Of a stretch of DNA of 64,000 nt, positions 35,713 through 47,688 are shown one piece after another. Source of the stretch: Chryseomicrobium excrementi (GTDB taxonomy: Bacteria > Bacillota > Bacilli > Bacillales_A > Planococcaceae); NCBI RefSeq assembly GCF_002798305.1, contig NZ_PCGR01000002.1, positions 358,034 to 422,033 of the forward strand, given 5' to 3'. A model generated the notes under the pieces. That model was given only the letters and a program-made list of their open reading frames with translations, had not been told where the DNA came from and did not search any database. The translations under genes were made by a program, and so were the position numbers. The first letter of the stretch is position 1; the number at the start of each line of letters is the position of its first letter.

Positions 35713-38700
35713 GTGGTACAAGCGGCAAAAGTAGAAGTATACCGTCCAACGAACCCGGTGCGTTTTGTTACGGCATCGAGTCTTTTTGACGGGCACGACG
35801 CATCAATCAACATCATGCGCCGTATCCTACAAGCTAGCGGCGTTGAGGTCATTCACCTCGGACACAACCGCTCGGTCGAAGAAGTCGTCAATGCGGCCAT
35901 CCAAGAGGATGCGCAAGGGATTGCGATTTCGTCTTACCAGGGAGGACACGTTGAATACTTTAAATATATGAAAGATCTACTTGAAGAAAAAGGCGCTCCG
36001 CACATCCGCATCTACGGCGGTGGTGGTGGTGTTATCCTGCCAAAAGAAATCAAAGAACTTCAAGCATATGGCATCAGCGGTATCTTCTCTCCAGAAGACG
36101 GACGTAAGCTAGGGCTTCAAGGCATGATCAATCGCATGATCGAAGAATGTGACGTGCCGACTCCAACTGAAGGTGCTCTAGCGAAGTTAGAGTCCACTTC
36201 TGTTGAAACTCCTGAAACACTTGCTCGCCTGATCACAGTGGCGGAAGAAGCGACGCTGACAGGTTCTGAAGAAGCGAAGCAGCTAATCGAAGCGGCAAAA
36301 GGCAAATCAAAAGGCACACCAGTCCTTGGTATCACAGGTACAGGGGGAGCTGGAAAGAGCTCATTGACGGACGAATTGATTCGTCGCTTCTTATCCGAAC
36401 TTCCGGACAAGCGCGTGGCAATCTTGTCAATCGACCCAACGAAACAAAAGACGGGCGGGGCACTTCTTGGTGACCGTATCCGTATGAACGCCATCTTCAA
36501 CAAGCGCGTGTTCATGCGTTCATTGGCTACACGTGGGTCTCGAACAGAGCTATCTGGCGCGATCAAAGACGTCCTAGATGTCGTGAAAGCGGCTGGCTAC
36601 GATTTAATCATCGTCGAGACGAGCGGTATCGGACAAGGGGACGCAGAAATCACAACGATTTCGGACCTTTCGATGTATGTCATGACAAGCGAGTTTGGAG
36701 CCCCATCTCAGCTTGAAAAGATCGACATGATCGACTTCGCAGACTTGATCGTCATCAACAAGTTCGAGCGCAAAGGCTCTGAAGATGCGCTTCGCCAAGT
36801 GCAGAAGCAGTACCAGCGCAGCCGCGAACTTTGGAACGATGACCTTGACAAAATGCCAGTTTACGGAACGATTGCGAGCCAGTTCAACGACAAAGGGACG
36901 AACTCGTTGTTTGCAGCACTCATTGCGAAAATCAATGAAGTGACTGGTTCTGAGTGGGTGACATCGTACGAAGAATTCGCAAAAACGCAAAAACAGAACG
37001 TGATCATCCCGAACGACCGCCGTTACTATCTCCGCGAGTTGACGGACACGGTTCGTGGCTACCACGCGAAGACAGAGCAGCAAGTCAACTTTGCTCGTCG
37101 CTTGTTCCAATTAGAAGGCGCACTGGCAGCTGTGAAAGAAGCGGGCAGCGAAGAAGCGTTAGTGAACTCGTTAGAGTCTCTGATTGAGGGCGTGAAAAAC
37201 GAGTTGAATGCCGAGTCGAAACGTATCTTAGAAAACTGGGAAGCGTTGAAAGAAGCCTATTCTGGTGACGAGTTCGTTACAAAAGTTCGCGACAAAGAAA
37301 TTCGCACGATTCTGCGTACGGAAAGCTTGTCAGGCCTTAAGATTCCTAAAGTTGCATTACCAAAATTTAAAGATTACGGCGAAATCCTTCGCTGGGCTTA
37401 TAAAGAAAACGTACCGGGCTCGTTCCCGTACACAGCAGGTGTATTCCCGTTCAAGCGCGAAGGGGAAGATCCGAAGCGCCAGTTCGCTGGAGAAGGAACA
37501 CCGGAACGCACGAACCGTCGTTTCCACTACCTATCAAAAGACGATACGGCAAAACGCCTATCGACTGCTTTTGACTCGGTAACACTTTACGGTGAAGATC
37601 CAGACCACCGTCCGGATATCTACGGAAAAGTCGGCGAATCAGGTGTTAGCATCTGTACATTAGAAGACATGAAGAAGCTATATGACGGCTTCGACTTATG
37701 TGCGCCATCGACTTCAGTTTCGATGACAATCAACGGTCCAGCGCCAATCATCTTGGCAATGTTCATGAACACGGCAATCGATCAGCAAGTGAAGAAGCGT
37801 GAAGACGAGCTTGGCCGCACATTGACTGTGGAAGAGTTCACTGAAGTTCGCGAAGCAACTCTGCAAGTCGTTCGTGGAACAGTACAAGCGGACATCTTGA
37901 AAGAAGACCAAGGTCAAAATACGTGTATCTTCTCAACCGAGTTTGCACTTCGTATGATGGGCGATATTCAGCAGTACTTCATCGACCACAAAGTGCGTAA
38001 CTATTACTCGGTATCGATCTCTGGGTACCATATCGCAGAAGCAGGAGCGAACCCGATTTCACAGCTCGCGTTCACGTTATCGAACGGCTTCACATACGTC
38101 GAGTACTACTTGAGCCGCGGGATGAACATCGACGACTTCGCACCGAACTTGTCGTTCTTCTTCTCGAACGGTCTAGATCCGGAATATACGGTCATCGGCC
38201 GCGTGGCACGTCGCATCTGGGCAGTCGCAATGCGCGAGAAGTACGGCGCAAACGAGCGTTCACAGAAATTGAAATACCACGTTCAAACATCTGGACGCAG
38301 TCTGCACGCGCAAGAAATCGACTTCAACGATATCCGCACGACGCTGCAAGCCTTGATGGCACTGCAAGACAACTGTAACTCGCTTCACACGAATGCCTAT
38401 GATGAAGCAATCACGACACCGACAGAAGAATCCGTACGTCGCGCGATGGCGATCCAAATGATCATCACGAAAGAGCACGGCCTGTCGAAAAACGAGAACC
38501 CGCTTCAAGGAGCGTTTATCGTGGAAGAGTTAACAGACCTCGTTGAAGAAATGGTGCTTCAAGAGTTCGACCGCATGAACGACCGCGGCGGAGTACTTGG
38601 TGCGATGGAGACTCAGTACCAACGCGGTAAGATTCAAGAAGAATCGATGCACTACGAAATGAAGAAACACACTGGCGAACTTCCAATCATCGGCGTCAAC

Positions 38701-38979
38701 ACCTACCTGAATCCAAATCCGGCTTCAGAAGAAGACATCGACAATATGGAAATCGCACGTGCTTCAACAGAAGAAAAAGAAACTCAAATTACCAACTTGC
38801 GCAGCTTCCAACAGACACATGCAGACGCTTCTGAAGCGGCTCTTGCTCGCTTGAAAGACGTCGCTAAAACAGGTGGCAACATCTTCGAAGAGTTGATGGA
38901 AACAGTTAAAGTTGCGAGCCTAGGTCAGATCACGAACGCTCTTTATGAAGTGGGCGGGCAGTATAGAAGAAATATGTAG
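35713..38979 (+). CDS. icmF: fused isobutyryl-CoA mutase IcmF
   Basis: A 1088-residue adenosylcobalamin enzyme that interconverts isobutyryl-CoA and n-butyryl-CoA. Three parts in one chain: a B12-binding domain (residues 15-150; [10 protein letters not shown] and the loop up to [11 protein letters not shown]), a MeaI-like G-protein chaperone (about 190-430; Walker [10 protein letters not shown] near 210), and the substrate-binding mutase barrel (about 560-1088). The GTG at 35713 directly follows the TetR stop, with AAAGGGGG as ribosome site. It needs the cofactor made by the B12 operon at 24-28 kb and links valine or isobutyrate breakdown to the straight-chain acyl-CoA genes before it. Confidence 0.95.
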   Translation: MVQAAKVEVYRPTNPVRFVTASSLFDGHDASINIMRRILQASGVEVIHLGHNRSVEEVVNAAIQEDAQGIAISSYQGGHVEYFKYMKDLLEEKGAPHIRIYGGGGGVILPKEIKELQAYGISGIFSPEDGRKLGLQGMINRMIEECDVPTPTEGALAKLESTSVETPETLARLITVAEEATLTGSEEAKQLIEAAKGKSKGTPVLGITGTGGAGKSSLTDELIRRFLSELPDKRVAILSIDPTKQKTGGALLGDRIRMNAIFNKRVFMRSLATRGSRTELSGAIKDVLDVVKAAGYDLIIVETSGIGQGDAEITTISDLSMYVMTSEFGAPSQLEKIDMIDFADLIVINKFERKGSEDALRQVQKQYQRSRELWNDDLDKMPVYGTIASQFNDKGTNSLFAALIAKINEVTGSEWVTSYEEFAKTQKQNVIIPNDRRYYLRELTDTVRGYHAKTEQQVNFARRLFQLEGALAAVKEAGSEEALVNSLESLIEGVKNELNAESKRILENWEALKEAYSGDEFVTKVRDKEIRTILRTESLSGLKIPKVALPKFKDYGEILRWAYKENVPGSFPYTAGVFPFKREGEDPKRQFAGEGTPERTNRRFHYLSKDDTAKRLSTAFDSVTLYGEDPDHRPDIYGKVGESGVSICTLEDMKKLYDGFDLCAPSTSVSMTINGPAPIILAMFMNTAIDQQVKKREDELGRTLTVEEFTEVREATLQVVRGTVQADILKEDQGQNTCIFSTEFALRMMGDIQQYFIDHKVRNYYSVSISGYHIAEAGANPISQLAFTLSNGFTYVEYYLSRGMNIDDFAPNLSFFFSNGLDPEYTVIGRVARRIWAVAMREKYGANERSQKLKYHVQTSGRSLHAQEIDFNDIRTTLQALMALQDNCNSLHTNAYDEAITTPTEESVRRAMAIQMIITKEHGLSKNENPLQGAFIVEELTDLVEEMVLQEFDRMNDRGGVLGAMETQYQRGKIQEESMHYEMKKHTGELPIIGVNTYLNPNPASEEDIDNMEIARASTEEKETQITNLRSFQQTHADASEAALARLKDVAKTGGNIFEELMETVKVASLGQITNALYEVGGQYRRNM

Positions 38980-38991
38980 TTTTAGATGTGG

Positions 38992-39016
38992 GGCGCCTGG
39001 TAACAGGCGCCTTTTC
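38992..39016 (+). terminator. terminator of the acyl-CoA/icmF operon
   Basis: GGCGCCTG (38992-38999) pairs with CAGGCGCC (39004-39011) around GTAA; TTTTC follows. Confidence 0.9.
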
Positions 39017-39024
39017 TCTTTGCC

Positions 39025-39174
39025 AGTTTCTGAGCGAACGCCTTTCACTTTTCTAATTGTCCAGTTGCGCAGCCTAGAAACCCACTCAATAATCAGTCGC
39101 AACCCATGAGGCACAAAACGCCTCACGGGTCACGCCTGATTCCCGAGGAGTTTCTGAGCGAGGCTGCTCCACAT
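39025..39174 (-). repeat. dispersed hairpin repeat, copy C
   Basis: On the minus strand it reads CTCAGAAACTCCTCGGGAAT, then a GGCGTGACCC segment and the hairpin TGAGGCGTTTTGTGCCTCA (39107-39125), then GGTTGCGACTG. Matches copy A over most of its length. Confidence 0.75.
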
Positions 39175-39310
39175 TTCTGATTGTCCAGTTGCAGGCGTTA
39201 GAAATACACGCAAAAACCATTCACCCCAACCGAGGCAAAGAGCGCCTCAATTGGGCCGCCTGGTTTTTACGAGATTTCTGAGCGAACGCCTTTCACTTTT
39301 CTCGTTGCAC
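39175..39310 (-). repeat. dispersed hairpin repeat, copy D
   Basis: On the minus strand: CAATTGAGGCGCTCTTTGCC (hairpin 39232-39248), then TCGGTTGGGGTGAATGGTTT. Nearly identical to copy F (50217-50373) in this core. Confidence 0.75.
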
Positions 39311-39361
39311 TCCCGTTATCAAAATAGTACGATAACTTTAACAGCCAAAGGAGGCCCACCC

Positions 39362-39523
39362 ATGAAACAATTCATCGTCTGGCTTATCGTACTGATTCTT
39401 CTCTTCATCACAGCGTTCGTCTATAACGAACAAATCGGCGCGATCCCACTGCTAATTCTGGCCTTCTTTTTATTCGCCGTGTGGTTCTACATCATGAAAT
39501 CCAAAAAAAGAACAAAGAGATAG
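39362..39523 (+). CDS. small membrane protein of unknown function
   Basis: A 53-residue protein with two hydrophobic segments and a very basic tail (KSKKRTKR), which suggests the tail is cytoplasmic. AAAGGAGGCCC lies just before the ATG, good evidence for translation. No family is recognised. It lies alone between the repeat copies after icmF and rpoE. Confidence 0.6.
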   Translation: MKQFIVWLIVLILLFITAFVYNEQIGAIPLLILAFFLFAVWFYIMKSKKRTKR

Positions 39524-39591
39524 TGGAAATCTTTTCGTAGAATGAGTACAATGAAAGGTATGCAAACGGACACAGAAAGGACGTTGACCGA

Positions 39592-40152
39592 ATGAATTTT
39601 CGTGATATGACGAAAGAACAGCTACAAGAAGAATCCTTAATCAACTTAGCATTCGCTATTTTAACAGACCGTCGTGAAGCCTTGGAGCTTCAAGAGTTAT
39701 TCCGAGCTATCCAAGACGTTACGGGTTATACAGATGAAGAAATGGAACAAAAGAAATTACAATTCTACACAGACATGAACATTGATGGCCGCTTCTTGGC
39801 AACATCTGAGTATAAATGGGGTCTTCGCGAGTGGTACCCAGTAGACACGATTGAAGAAGAATCTGCACCAACGGTCAAAGTCCGTAAGAAGAAAGCCAAA
39901 GTGGCGGACGATGAAGAAGAGATCTTGGAAGATGAGGACGAGCTTCTTTATGACGAAGATGAAGAGCTCGAAGAACTAATCGAAGATGAAGACGACGATG
40001 AGGACGAAGATGAAGTGCTTCTTCCCGTGGATGAAGAAATCGACGAAGACTTGATTGAAGATGAGGACGAAGACGAATTCGACCTGGTCGACGATGAAGT
40101 GGAAGACGACGAAGACGAAGATGATTTAGAGGACGAAGACGAAGACCGCTAA
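39592..40152 (+). CDS. rpoE: DNA-directed RNA polymerase delta subunit
   Basis: A 186-residue subunit of Gram-positive RNA polymerase that speeds recycling and raises promoter selectivity. Residues 1-85 are the folded HARE-HTH domain, ending in KWGLREWYP. Residues 105-186 are almost only aspartate and glutamate, the flexible RNA-mimicking tail. The gene lies directly before pyrG as in B. subtilis. AGAAAGGACG precedes the ATG. Confidence 0.96.
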   Translation: MNFRDMTKEQLQEESLINLAFAILTDRREALELQELFRAIQDVTGYTDEEMEQKKLQFYTDMNIDGRFLATSEYKWGLREWYPVDTIEEESAPTVKVRKKKAKVADDEEEILEDEDELLYDEDEELEELIEDEDDDEDEDEVLLPVDEEIDEDLIEDEDEDEFDLVDDEVEDDEDEDDLEDEDEDR

Positions 40153-40160
40153 TTTCATTC

Positions 40161-41931
<1,771 letters not shown>

Positions 41932-42000
41932 TAGTTTGATATCAGACTGTTCTTTTCTCAAACGAGACGATGGACCTTCTCTTAGAACAATAAACCAAAG

Positions 42001-42039
42001 GTGCAGGATTCGCTTATCGAGCGAATCCTGCACCTTTCT
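42001..42039 (+). terminator. terminator of pyrG
   Basis: GTGCAGGATTCGC pairs perfectly with GCGAATCCTGCAC; CTTTCTT follows. Confidence 0.92.
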
Positions 42040-42189
42040 TCATCGTACGGGAGAAAATCCACATCTTATATTGTTAAAAGACCAGTCTGAAATTACTTTT
42101 CCGGAAGTTGTGGAAACTCAGAGTCTTTGTTTCGGCTCTGCCTCTATACGGAAATGCAGAACTTATTGATACGCTCTATAAAACTGGAA

Positions 42190-42404
42190 GGAGGCGGGGC
42201 TGTGCTGGGGCAAGGCCCGATAGATAGAGTTTCAAATCACAGTCTAGGACAGCGAATGTGCAGACGTGACAGCAGAATTTCAACCCCTGAGGTTGTATCA
42301 TTAAGAAGTACACTTCAAGTAGTCTCATTAGTTACAACTACTTTCCTGCTGACTGGACTGTGACTTCGCTTTTTTAGTGACGGGCCCGCCCCAGCGTAGC
42401 CCGA
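42190..42404 (+). ncRNA. nested inverted-repeat element, candidate structured RNA
   Basis: P1: 42197-42219 pairs with 42381-42402 (GGGCT, GCTGGGGC and GGCCCG with their complements, 21 pairs including two G-U). P2: CACAGTCTAG and CAGC (42238-42253) pair with GCTG and CTGGACTGTG (42348-42362), one G-U. Inside are hairpins CAACC/GGTTG (42281-42295) and AAGTAGT/ACTACTT (42317-42343). The G-U pairs would be A-C mismatches in a minus-strand RNA. TATAAA (42177-42182) would start RNA at the base of P1. No terminator follows, so a MITE is the main alternative. The rest of the gap, 42040-42176 and 42405-42497, shows no recognisable gene. Confidence 0.5.
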
Positions 42405-42497
42405 CTACTCTCAGATTCCTATTCAAGAATTAATCTTTGATTAACAGATAAGATGAGTCCTACTAGAATTCAATCTGACAACACAAATCAGCATTAG

Positions 42498-43022
42498 TTA
42501 AAGTTCTTCCTCGTCCTCATCCGTCATCTCACGAACCGCCATGAGAATGGCTTCATAAACGAACAATGCTGCAAAAGCGTACGGCAAGACGATTCGCTCA
42601 CCTGTATCGGTTGGAAGCAAACCTTTCGTGAAACCGAGCGAGACATACGTATAGGCAAGCTCTGCAAGTTCATTGTCCTCCGTTTGTTTCTCTGGTGCTA
42701 TGACACTAAACGGGATAAAGGCATCGCTTAGTTGCTTCGCAAGTTGGAGTGCCTTTTCACTCGCGGCAGAAGGTGTGAGAATCAACACACGATCTGCAGA
42801 CGTGACTTCCGTATCGGGCGTCCAGCGTGCCAGTCGTGGGAACAGTCCAGATGCTTGTGCGTTCGCATAAACGGCGTCCATTTCGCCAAACGCAGCAAAA
42901 TAGATCTTGCCTTCACCTACCGCTGCTTGCGCGACGAGACGCGCTGTTTCTTCGATGGCCTCTTCTTGAGAAGTCGCGATGCGTTGCAAGAGACCTGCTA
43001 GTTGAGTCGTTAACATTTTCAT
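42498..43022 (-). CDS. ywjG: YwjG family protein (DUF2529)
   Basis: A 174-residue protein of the DUF2529 family, which resembles a sugar-isomerase (SIS) fold. LTTQLAGLLQRI at the start and FAAFGEMDAVYANA near residue 55 fit YwjG. The ATG at 43022 is chosen because GAGGTGAAC lies nine bases upstream; the frame continues to 43073 without homology. The function is unknown. It is divergent from spo0F as in B. subtilis. Confidence 0.82.
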   Translation of the reverse strand: MKMLTTQLAGLLQRIATSQEEAIEETARLVAQAAVGEGKIYFAAFGEMDAVYANAQASGLFPRLARWTPDTEVTSADRVLILTPSAASEKALQLAKQLSDAFIPFSVIAPEKQTEDNELAELAYTYVSLGFTKGLLPTDTGERIVLPYAFAALFVYEAILMAVREMTDEDEEEL

Positions 43023-43180
43023 TTGGTCGTTCACCTCATGACACAGTATACAAACAGTCGTTTGGTCACGCAACTTTGTCGAATTGTTTCATAGGAAAAA
43101 GATTGAATAGAACTACCAAGAGATGGATAATAAGGAAATAGAAGATTCGAATATTTCGGTAACAAAGGGAGATGGAATGG

Positions 43181-43543
43181 GTGACACATTTATTGATTGT
43201 GGATGATCAAATGGGAATTCGCATGTTGTTGCAAGAAGTGTTCGAACAATCTGGATACACGGTTTCGATTGCTGCTAATGGGGAAGAAGCACTTGAGATG
43301 TTCCGAGCGCAACAGGTAGATGGGGTACTATTGGATATGAAGATTCCTGGCATGAACGGTATTGAGATTTTGAAGCATATGAAGCGTGAAAAGCCAGATG
43401 TGCCGGTGATGATGATGACGGCTTATGGGGAACTGAATCTGATTGAAGAGGCGAAGGAGCTTGGAGCAGCCCTTTATTTCACAAAGCCTTTCGATATTTT
43501 TGAGGTCCGCAGTGCGGTCATCGAGCAGCTCCAGGCATCATAA
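43181..43543 (+). CDS. spo0F: Spo0F-like response regulator
   Basis: A single receiver domain of about 120 residues, without output domain. LLIVDDQMGIRMLL gives the acidic pair, LLDMKIPGMNGIEILKHM the phospho-accepting aspartate near residue 52, MMTAYGEL the conserved threonine and FTKPFDIFE the lysine. These segments match Spo0F of the sporulation phosphorelay closely, and the place beside ywjG and fba is the same. The GTG at 43181 is preferred because AAAGGGAG is nine bases upstream; the ATG at 43172 is too close to that site. A TGTCGAA that would fit a Spo0A box lies at 43077-43083, but this 7-mer also occurs elsewhere by chance. In a lineage with decayed spore genes Spo0F may have another role. 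Confidence 0.85.
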   Translation: MTHLLIVDDQMGIRMLLQEVFEQSGYTVSIAANGEEALEMFRAQQVDGVLLDMKIPGMNGIEILKHMKREKPDVPVMMMTAYGELNLIEEAKELGAALYFTKPFDIFEVRSAVIEQLQAS

Positions 43544-43557
43544 GTAGTGCTAGAGAG

Positions 43558-43587
43558 GACGGGTGTGGAAAACCCCGTCTTTTTTTG
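43558..43587 (+). terminator. terminator of spo0F
   Basis: GACGGG pairs with CCCGTC around a ten-base loop; seven Ts follow. Confidence 0.85.
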
Positions 43588-43654
43588 GTACACTGAAGGA
43601 TAGATAGCAGGTCACCCTAAATTACAGCTATCACCATTTAGAGGAGGTCCATTC

Positions 43655-44512
43655 ATGGCATTAGAATCAATGAAAGAGATGCTTGAAAAAGGCAAACGTG
43701 AGGGCTATGCAGTTGGGCAATTTAACATTAACAACCTTGAATATACACAAGCAATCCTGCAAGCTGCTGAAGAAGAAAAATCACCAGTTATCCTAGGTGT
43801 ATCTGAAGGTGCAGCACGCTATATGGGCGGCTTTAACACGGTGGTGCATATGGTGAAAGGATTAATGATGGACTTCGGTACAACAGTGCCAGTCGCTATT
43901 CACCTAGACCATGGATCAAGCTTTGACAAATGTAAAGAAGCGATTGACGCTGGTTTTACATCAGTTATGATTGATGCGTCTCACCATCCATTTGAAGAAA
44001 ACGTAGAAACAACAAAACAAGTCGTTGACTATGCACATTCTAAAGGTGTTTCAGTTGAAGCGGAGCTTGGCACAGTTGGCGGTCAAGAAGACGATGTAGT
44101 AGCTGACGGTGTCATCTACGCAGATCCTAAAGAGTGTGAAGAGCTTGTGAAGCGCACTAACATCGACTTCCTAGCACCAGCACTTGGTTCTGTACACGGA
44201 CCATATAAAGGCGAACCAAACCTTGGTTTCGCAGAGATGGAAGAGATCTCTAAACTTGCGGACCTTCCACTAGTACTTCACGGTGGTACTGGAATCCCAA
44301 CAAAAGACATCAAACGTGCGATTTCATTAGGTACTTCGAAAATCAACGTCAACACTGAAAACCAAATTGCCGGGACTAAAGCGGTTCGCGACTTCTTAAA
44401 CAAAGACGCAGAACAGTATGACCCACGTAAATACTTGACGCCAATGCGCGATGCGATCCGTGAAACGGTGAAAGCAAAAATGCGTGAATTCGGCAGCTCA
44501 GGCCAAGCGTAA
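43655..44512 (+). CDS. fba: fructose-bisphosphate aldolase, class II
   Basis: Zinc aldolase of glycolysis and gluconeogenesis, 285 residues. [18 protein letters not shown] near residue 79-96 gives the catalytic aspartate and a zinc histidine, [12 protein letters not shown] near residue 132 is the loop, VLHGGTGIP near 207 and INVNTENQ near 229 hold the phosphate and further zinc ligands. AGGAGG precedes the ATG. A hairpin separates it from the transaldolase gene. Confidence 0.96.
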   Translation: MALESMKEMLEKGKREGYAVGQFNINNLEYTQAILQAAEEEKSPVILGVSEGAARYMGGFNTVVHMVKGLMMDFGTTVPVAIHLDHGSSFDKCKEAIDAGFTSVMIDASHHPFEENVETTKQVVDYAHSKGVSVEAELGTVGGQEDDVVADGVIYADPKECEELVKRTNIDFLAPALGSVHGPYKGEPNLGFAEMEEISKLADLPLVLHGGTGIPTKDIKRAISLGTSKINVNTENQIAGTKAVRDFLNKDAEQYDPRKYLTPMRDAIRETVKAKMREFGSSGQA

Positions 44513-44524
44513 TAAACTATCTAC

Positions 44525-44553
44525 GGGAGAAGCCTTTAGTGCTTCTCCCATTT
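44525..44553 (+). terminator. hairpin between fba and tal
   Basis: GGGAGAAGC (44525-44533) pairs with GCTTCTCCC (44541-44549); only a short T stretch follows, so termination may be partial. Confidence 0.65.
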
Positions 44554-44575
44554 CACTAATTGGAGGAACTTTATA

Positions 44576-45223
44576 ATGAAATTTTTTATCGACACAGCAA
44601 ACTTTGAAGAAATCAAAGAAGCCCACTCTTGGGGCATCATCGACGGCGTTACCACAAACCCGTCTTTAGTAGCAAAAGAAAACATCTCGTTCCACGACCG
44701 TCTTCGTGAAATCACAGCGCTAGTTGATGGTTCTGTCTCTGCGGAAGTTATTGCATTAGATGCAGAAGGTATGATCAAAGAAGGCCGCGAACTAGCAGCT
44801 ATCGCACCAAATATCACGGTAAAACTTCCAATGACTCCGGAAGGCTTAAAAGCATGTTCTGTTTTCCGTGCAGAAGGCATCAAAACGAACGTGACATTGA
44901 TCTTCAGTGCGAACCAAGCTTTACTAGCAGCTCGTGCAGGTGCTACATATGTATCGCCATTCTTAGGTCGTCTTGACGATATCGGTCACGACGGAATGGA
45001 GTTGATTGCGAAGATTGCAGACATTTTCACAATCCATGACATCCATACAGAGATCATCGCAGCGTCGATCCGTCATCCACAACACATCACGGATGCGGCA
45101 TTAAACGGTGCACACATTTCGACAACACCATTTAAAGTATTGCAACAACTCTTCAATCATCCACTGACTGACAAAGGGATTGAAGCATTCTTAAACGACT
45201 GGAACAATCGCCAAGCGAAGTAG
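44576..45223 (+). CDS. tal: transaldolase, short TalC/YwjH type
   Basis: A 215-residue aldolase of the small transaldolase/fructose-6-phosphate aldolase group. [20 protein letters not shown] at the start, GVTTNPSL near residue 26, and the Schiff-base lysine in [13 protein letters not shown] near 83 are typical. It links the pentose phosphate pathway with glycolysis, as the neighbouring fba suggests. It ends eight bases before murA. Confidence 0.93.
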   Translation: MKFFIDTANFEEIKEAHSWGIIDGVTTNPSLVAKENISFHDRLREITALVDGSVSAEVIALDAEGMIKEGRELAAIAPNITVKLPMTPEGLKACSVFRAEGIKTNVTLIFSANQALLAARAGATYVSPFLGRLDDIGHDGMELIAKIADIFTIHDIHTEIIAASIRHPQHITDAALNGAHISTTPFKVLQQLFNHPLTDKGIEAFLNDWNNRQAK

Positions 45224-45231
45224 GTGCCCCT

Positions 45232-46521
45232 ATGGATGTATATAAAATCAAAGGCGGCAATCGGTTAAAAGGGACCATCAAAGTCAGTGGTGCAAAGAAC
45301 AGTGCGGTGGCACTTATCCCCGCAACCCTTTTAGCAGATTCACCTGTAACTATTGAAGGTCTCCCAGAAATTGCAGACGTGTATATCTTAAAAGAAATTT
45401 TAGAAGAAGTCGGAGCTAAAGTGACATTTGAAAATGGCACGATGACAGTGGATCCGACACACGTCGAAGACATGGCATTACCAAACGGTAACATTAAAAA
45501 ACTACGTGCTTCGTATTACTTGATGGGCGCTATGCTCGGCAAGTTTGGTCACGCGGCCATCGGTCTCCCAGGAGGCTGTCACTTAGGTCCGCGTCCAATT
45601 GATCAGCATATCAAAGGTTTTGAAGCTCTTGGTGCGAAAGTATCGAACGAACACGGAGCCATCTATTTGCGCGCTGAACAGCTCGAAGGGACGAAAGTCT
45701 ACCTAGATGTCGTCAGCGTTGGTGCAACAATCAACATCATGCTTGCAGCCGTGCGTGCCAAAGGCCGTACGATTATTGAGAATGCAGCAAAAGAACCCGA
45801 AATCATTGATGTGGCGACCCTCCTTTCGAACATGGGTGCCAACATTAAAGGTGCGGGTACCAACATCATTCGTATCGAAGGAGTCGATGCGTTGCACGGA
45901 ACCAACCATACCATCATTCCAGACCGTATTGAAGCCGGTACATTCATGATCATGGCTGCTTTAATCGGAGACGGTGTGCAAATCGATAATGTCATCCCAC
46001 TTCACTTAGAAGCGCTCATTGCGAAGCTTCAAGAAATGGGCGTTGTCATAGAAGAACGTGAAGATTCACTCTTTATTCCACGTGTCGAGCACTTGAAAAG
46101 TGTCGATGTGAAGACACTCGTGTATCCAGGATTCGCAACGGATCTTCAACAGCCGTTCACGGTCCTCATGACACAAGCAGATGGTACATCCGTCATCACG
46201 GACACGATTTACTCGGCTCGCTTCAAGCAAATCGACGAGCTTCGTCGTATGAATGGGGACGGTCGTGTAGAAGGTAGCACGGCTATTATCAAAGGTCCGA
46301 CGCCACTAGAAGCAGCAAGTGTTCGTGCAAGCGACTTGCGTGCAGGGGCCGCCTTAGTTCTGGCGGGTCTCATTGCAGACGGTGAAACAGAAGTTCACGA
46401 TATCTATCATATCGAACGTGGCTATGGAAAACTGATCAAGAAACTCACAGCCCTCGGCGCGGATATTCGACGTGTGACTCTAGAACCAGTCGAAATTTCC
46501 AATGCAGACAACGCGCTGTAA
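45232..46521 (+). CDS. murAB: UDP-N-acetylglucosamine 1-carboxyvinyltransferase (second MurA)
   Basis: First committed enzyme of peptidoglycan synthesis, 429 residues. [15 protein letters not shown] near residues 17-31 is typical, and the catalytic cysteine is in [16 protein letters not shown] near 110-125. The C-terminal [16 protein letters not shown] is present. Bacillota usually have two copies; the one between tal/fba and glpX/rho corresponds to murAB (murZ). The other, beside the atp operon in B. subtilis, is outside the window. Confidence 0.94.
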   Translation: MDVYKIKGGNRLKGTIKVSGAKNSAVALIPATLLADSPVTIEGLPEIADVYILKEILEEVGAKVTFENGTMTVDPTHVEDMALPNGNIKKLRASYYLMGAMLGKFGHAAIGLPGGCHLGPRPIDQHIKGFEALGAKVSNEHGAIYLRAEQLEGTKVYLDVVSVGATINIMLAAVRAKGRTIIENAAKEPEIIDVATLLSNMGANIKGAGTNIIRIEGVDALHGTNHTIIPDRIEAGTFMIMAALIGDGVQIDNVIPLHLEALIAKLQEMGVVIEEREDSLFIPRVEHLKSVDVKTLVYPGFATDLQQPFTVLMTQADGTSVITDTIYSARFKQIDELRRMNGDGRVEGSTAIIKGPTPLEAASVRASDLRAGAALVLAGLIADGETEVHDIYHIERGYGKLIKKLTALGADIRRVTLEPVEISNADNAL

Positions 46522-46568
46522 TGGTACAATAAGACAGGTTTAGAAATCGCGTGGCAGGAGGAGAAACG

Positions 46569-47531
46569 ATGGAACGAAGTTTATCAATGGAATTAGTACG
46601 TGTAACAGAGGCGGCAGCAATTGCATCTGCGCGCTGGATGGGGCGCGGCTTGAAAAACGAGGCGGACGATGCCGCTACGACGGCAATGCGCTCCGTTTTC
46701 GATACAATTCCTATGGAAGGTGTCGTCGTCATCGGTGAAGGTGAGATGGATGAAGCACCGATGCTGTATATCGGTGAAAAATTGGGCCTAGGAATCGGCG
46801 GTCCCCAAGTAGATGTGGCCGTTGATCCACTAGAAGGAACGAACATCGTCGCGTCAGGTGGCTGGAACGCTTTAGCGGTTCTTGCAATCGCAGACCGTGG
46901 TAACCTACTTCATGCACCGGACATGTACATGGACAAACTAGCAGTAGGTCCAGAAGCTGTCGGAATGGTCGATATTGATGCACCTGTCATCGATAACCTG
47001 AAGGCCGTTGCTCGTGCCAAAAACAAAGATATCCAAGACGTAGTGGCAACTATTTTGAACCGCCCTCGTCACCAACACATCATTGATGAGATCCGTGCTT
47101 CAGGTGCTCGCATCAAGCTAATCAACGATGGAGACGTAGCAGGTGCCATCAATACGGCATTTGACGAAACCGGTGTTGATATCCTCTTCGGAATGGGTGG
47201 CGCACCAGAAGGTGTTATCGCTGCTGTAGGTCTAAAGTGTCTGGGTGGAGAAATCCAAGGACGCTTAGTGCCACACGAAGAAGGTGAGCTTGAGCGCTGC
47301 ATCAAAATGGGCCTCGATGTCAACAAAGTCTTACGTATGGAAGACCTCGTTCGTGGAGATGACGCCATCTTCACTGCAACAGGTGTGACAGACGGAGAAT
47401 TGATGCGCGGCGTCCAGTTCAAAGCAGGTTACGCAGAGACGCATTCACTTGTTATGCGTGCAAAATCAGGGACGGTCCGCTTCATTGAAGGCCGTCACAG
47501 CTTGAAGAAAAAGCCGAATCTTGTTTTATAA
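46569..47531 (+). CDS. glpX: fructose-1,6-bisphosphatase class II
   Basis: Gluconeogenic phosphatase of 320 residues. [19 protein letters not shown] near residues 18-36, [18 protein letters not shown] near 53-70 and [11 protein letters not shown] near 86-96 carry the metal and substrate ligands. The ATG at 46569 follows CAGGAGGAGAAAC; the longer frame from 46551 includes the ribosome site and is rejected. It follows murA by 47 bases and ends at a terminator. Confidence 0.94.
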   Translation: MERSLSMELVRVTEAAAIASARWMGRGLKNEADDAATTAMRSVFDTIPMEGVVVIGEGEMDEAPMLYIGEKLGLGIGGPQVDVAVDPLEGTNIVASGGWNALAVLAIADRGNLLHAPDMYMDKLAVGPEAVGMVDIDAPVIDNLKAVARAKNKDIQDVVATILNRPRHQHIIDEIRASGARIKLINDGDVAGAINTAFDETGVDILFGMGGAPEGVIAAVGLKCLGGEIQGRLVPHEEGELERCIKMGLDVNKVLRMEDLVRGDDAIFTATGVTDGELMRGVQFKAGYAETHSLVMRAKSGTVRFIEGRHSLKKKPNLVL

Positions 47532-47551
47532 TTTGTAGACTTCTTATAGGG

Positions 47552-47575
47552 AAAACGGGCTCTGCCCGTTTTTCG
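47552..47575 (+). terminator. terminator of glpX
   Basis: AAACGGGC pairs with GCCCGTTT around TCT, followed by Ts. Confidence 0.9.
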
Positions 47576-47688
47576 CTAAGAAGGTTTAGACTCCTAGTAG
47601 ACACACTACCAAGACCTCTTCTCTAACTACCAACTTCCAAAACAAACGCAATCCCAATACTAAAAATAAATAAGAGTGTGGTGCCTAA

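Noticed and set aside
42127-42363. 78-codon frame across the structured element after pyrG
   Set aside because: No ribosome site at its start, and the base-pairing pattern explains the sequence better than a protein.
43077-43083. TGTCGAA as a Spo0A box upstream of spo0F
   Set aside because: The 7-mer also occurs at several unrelated places in the window, as expected by chance, so position alone is weak support.
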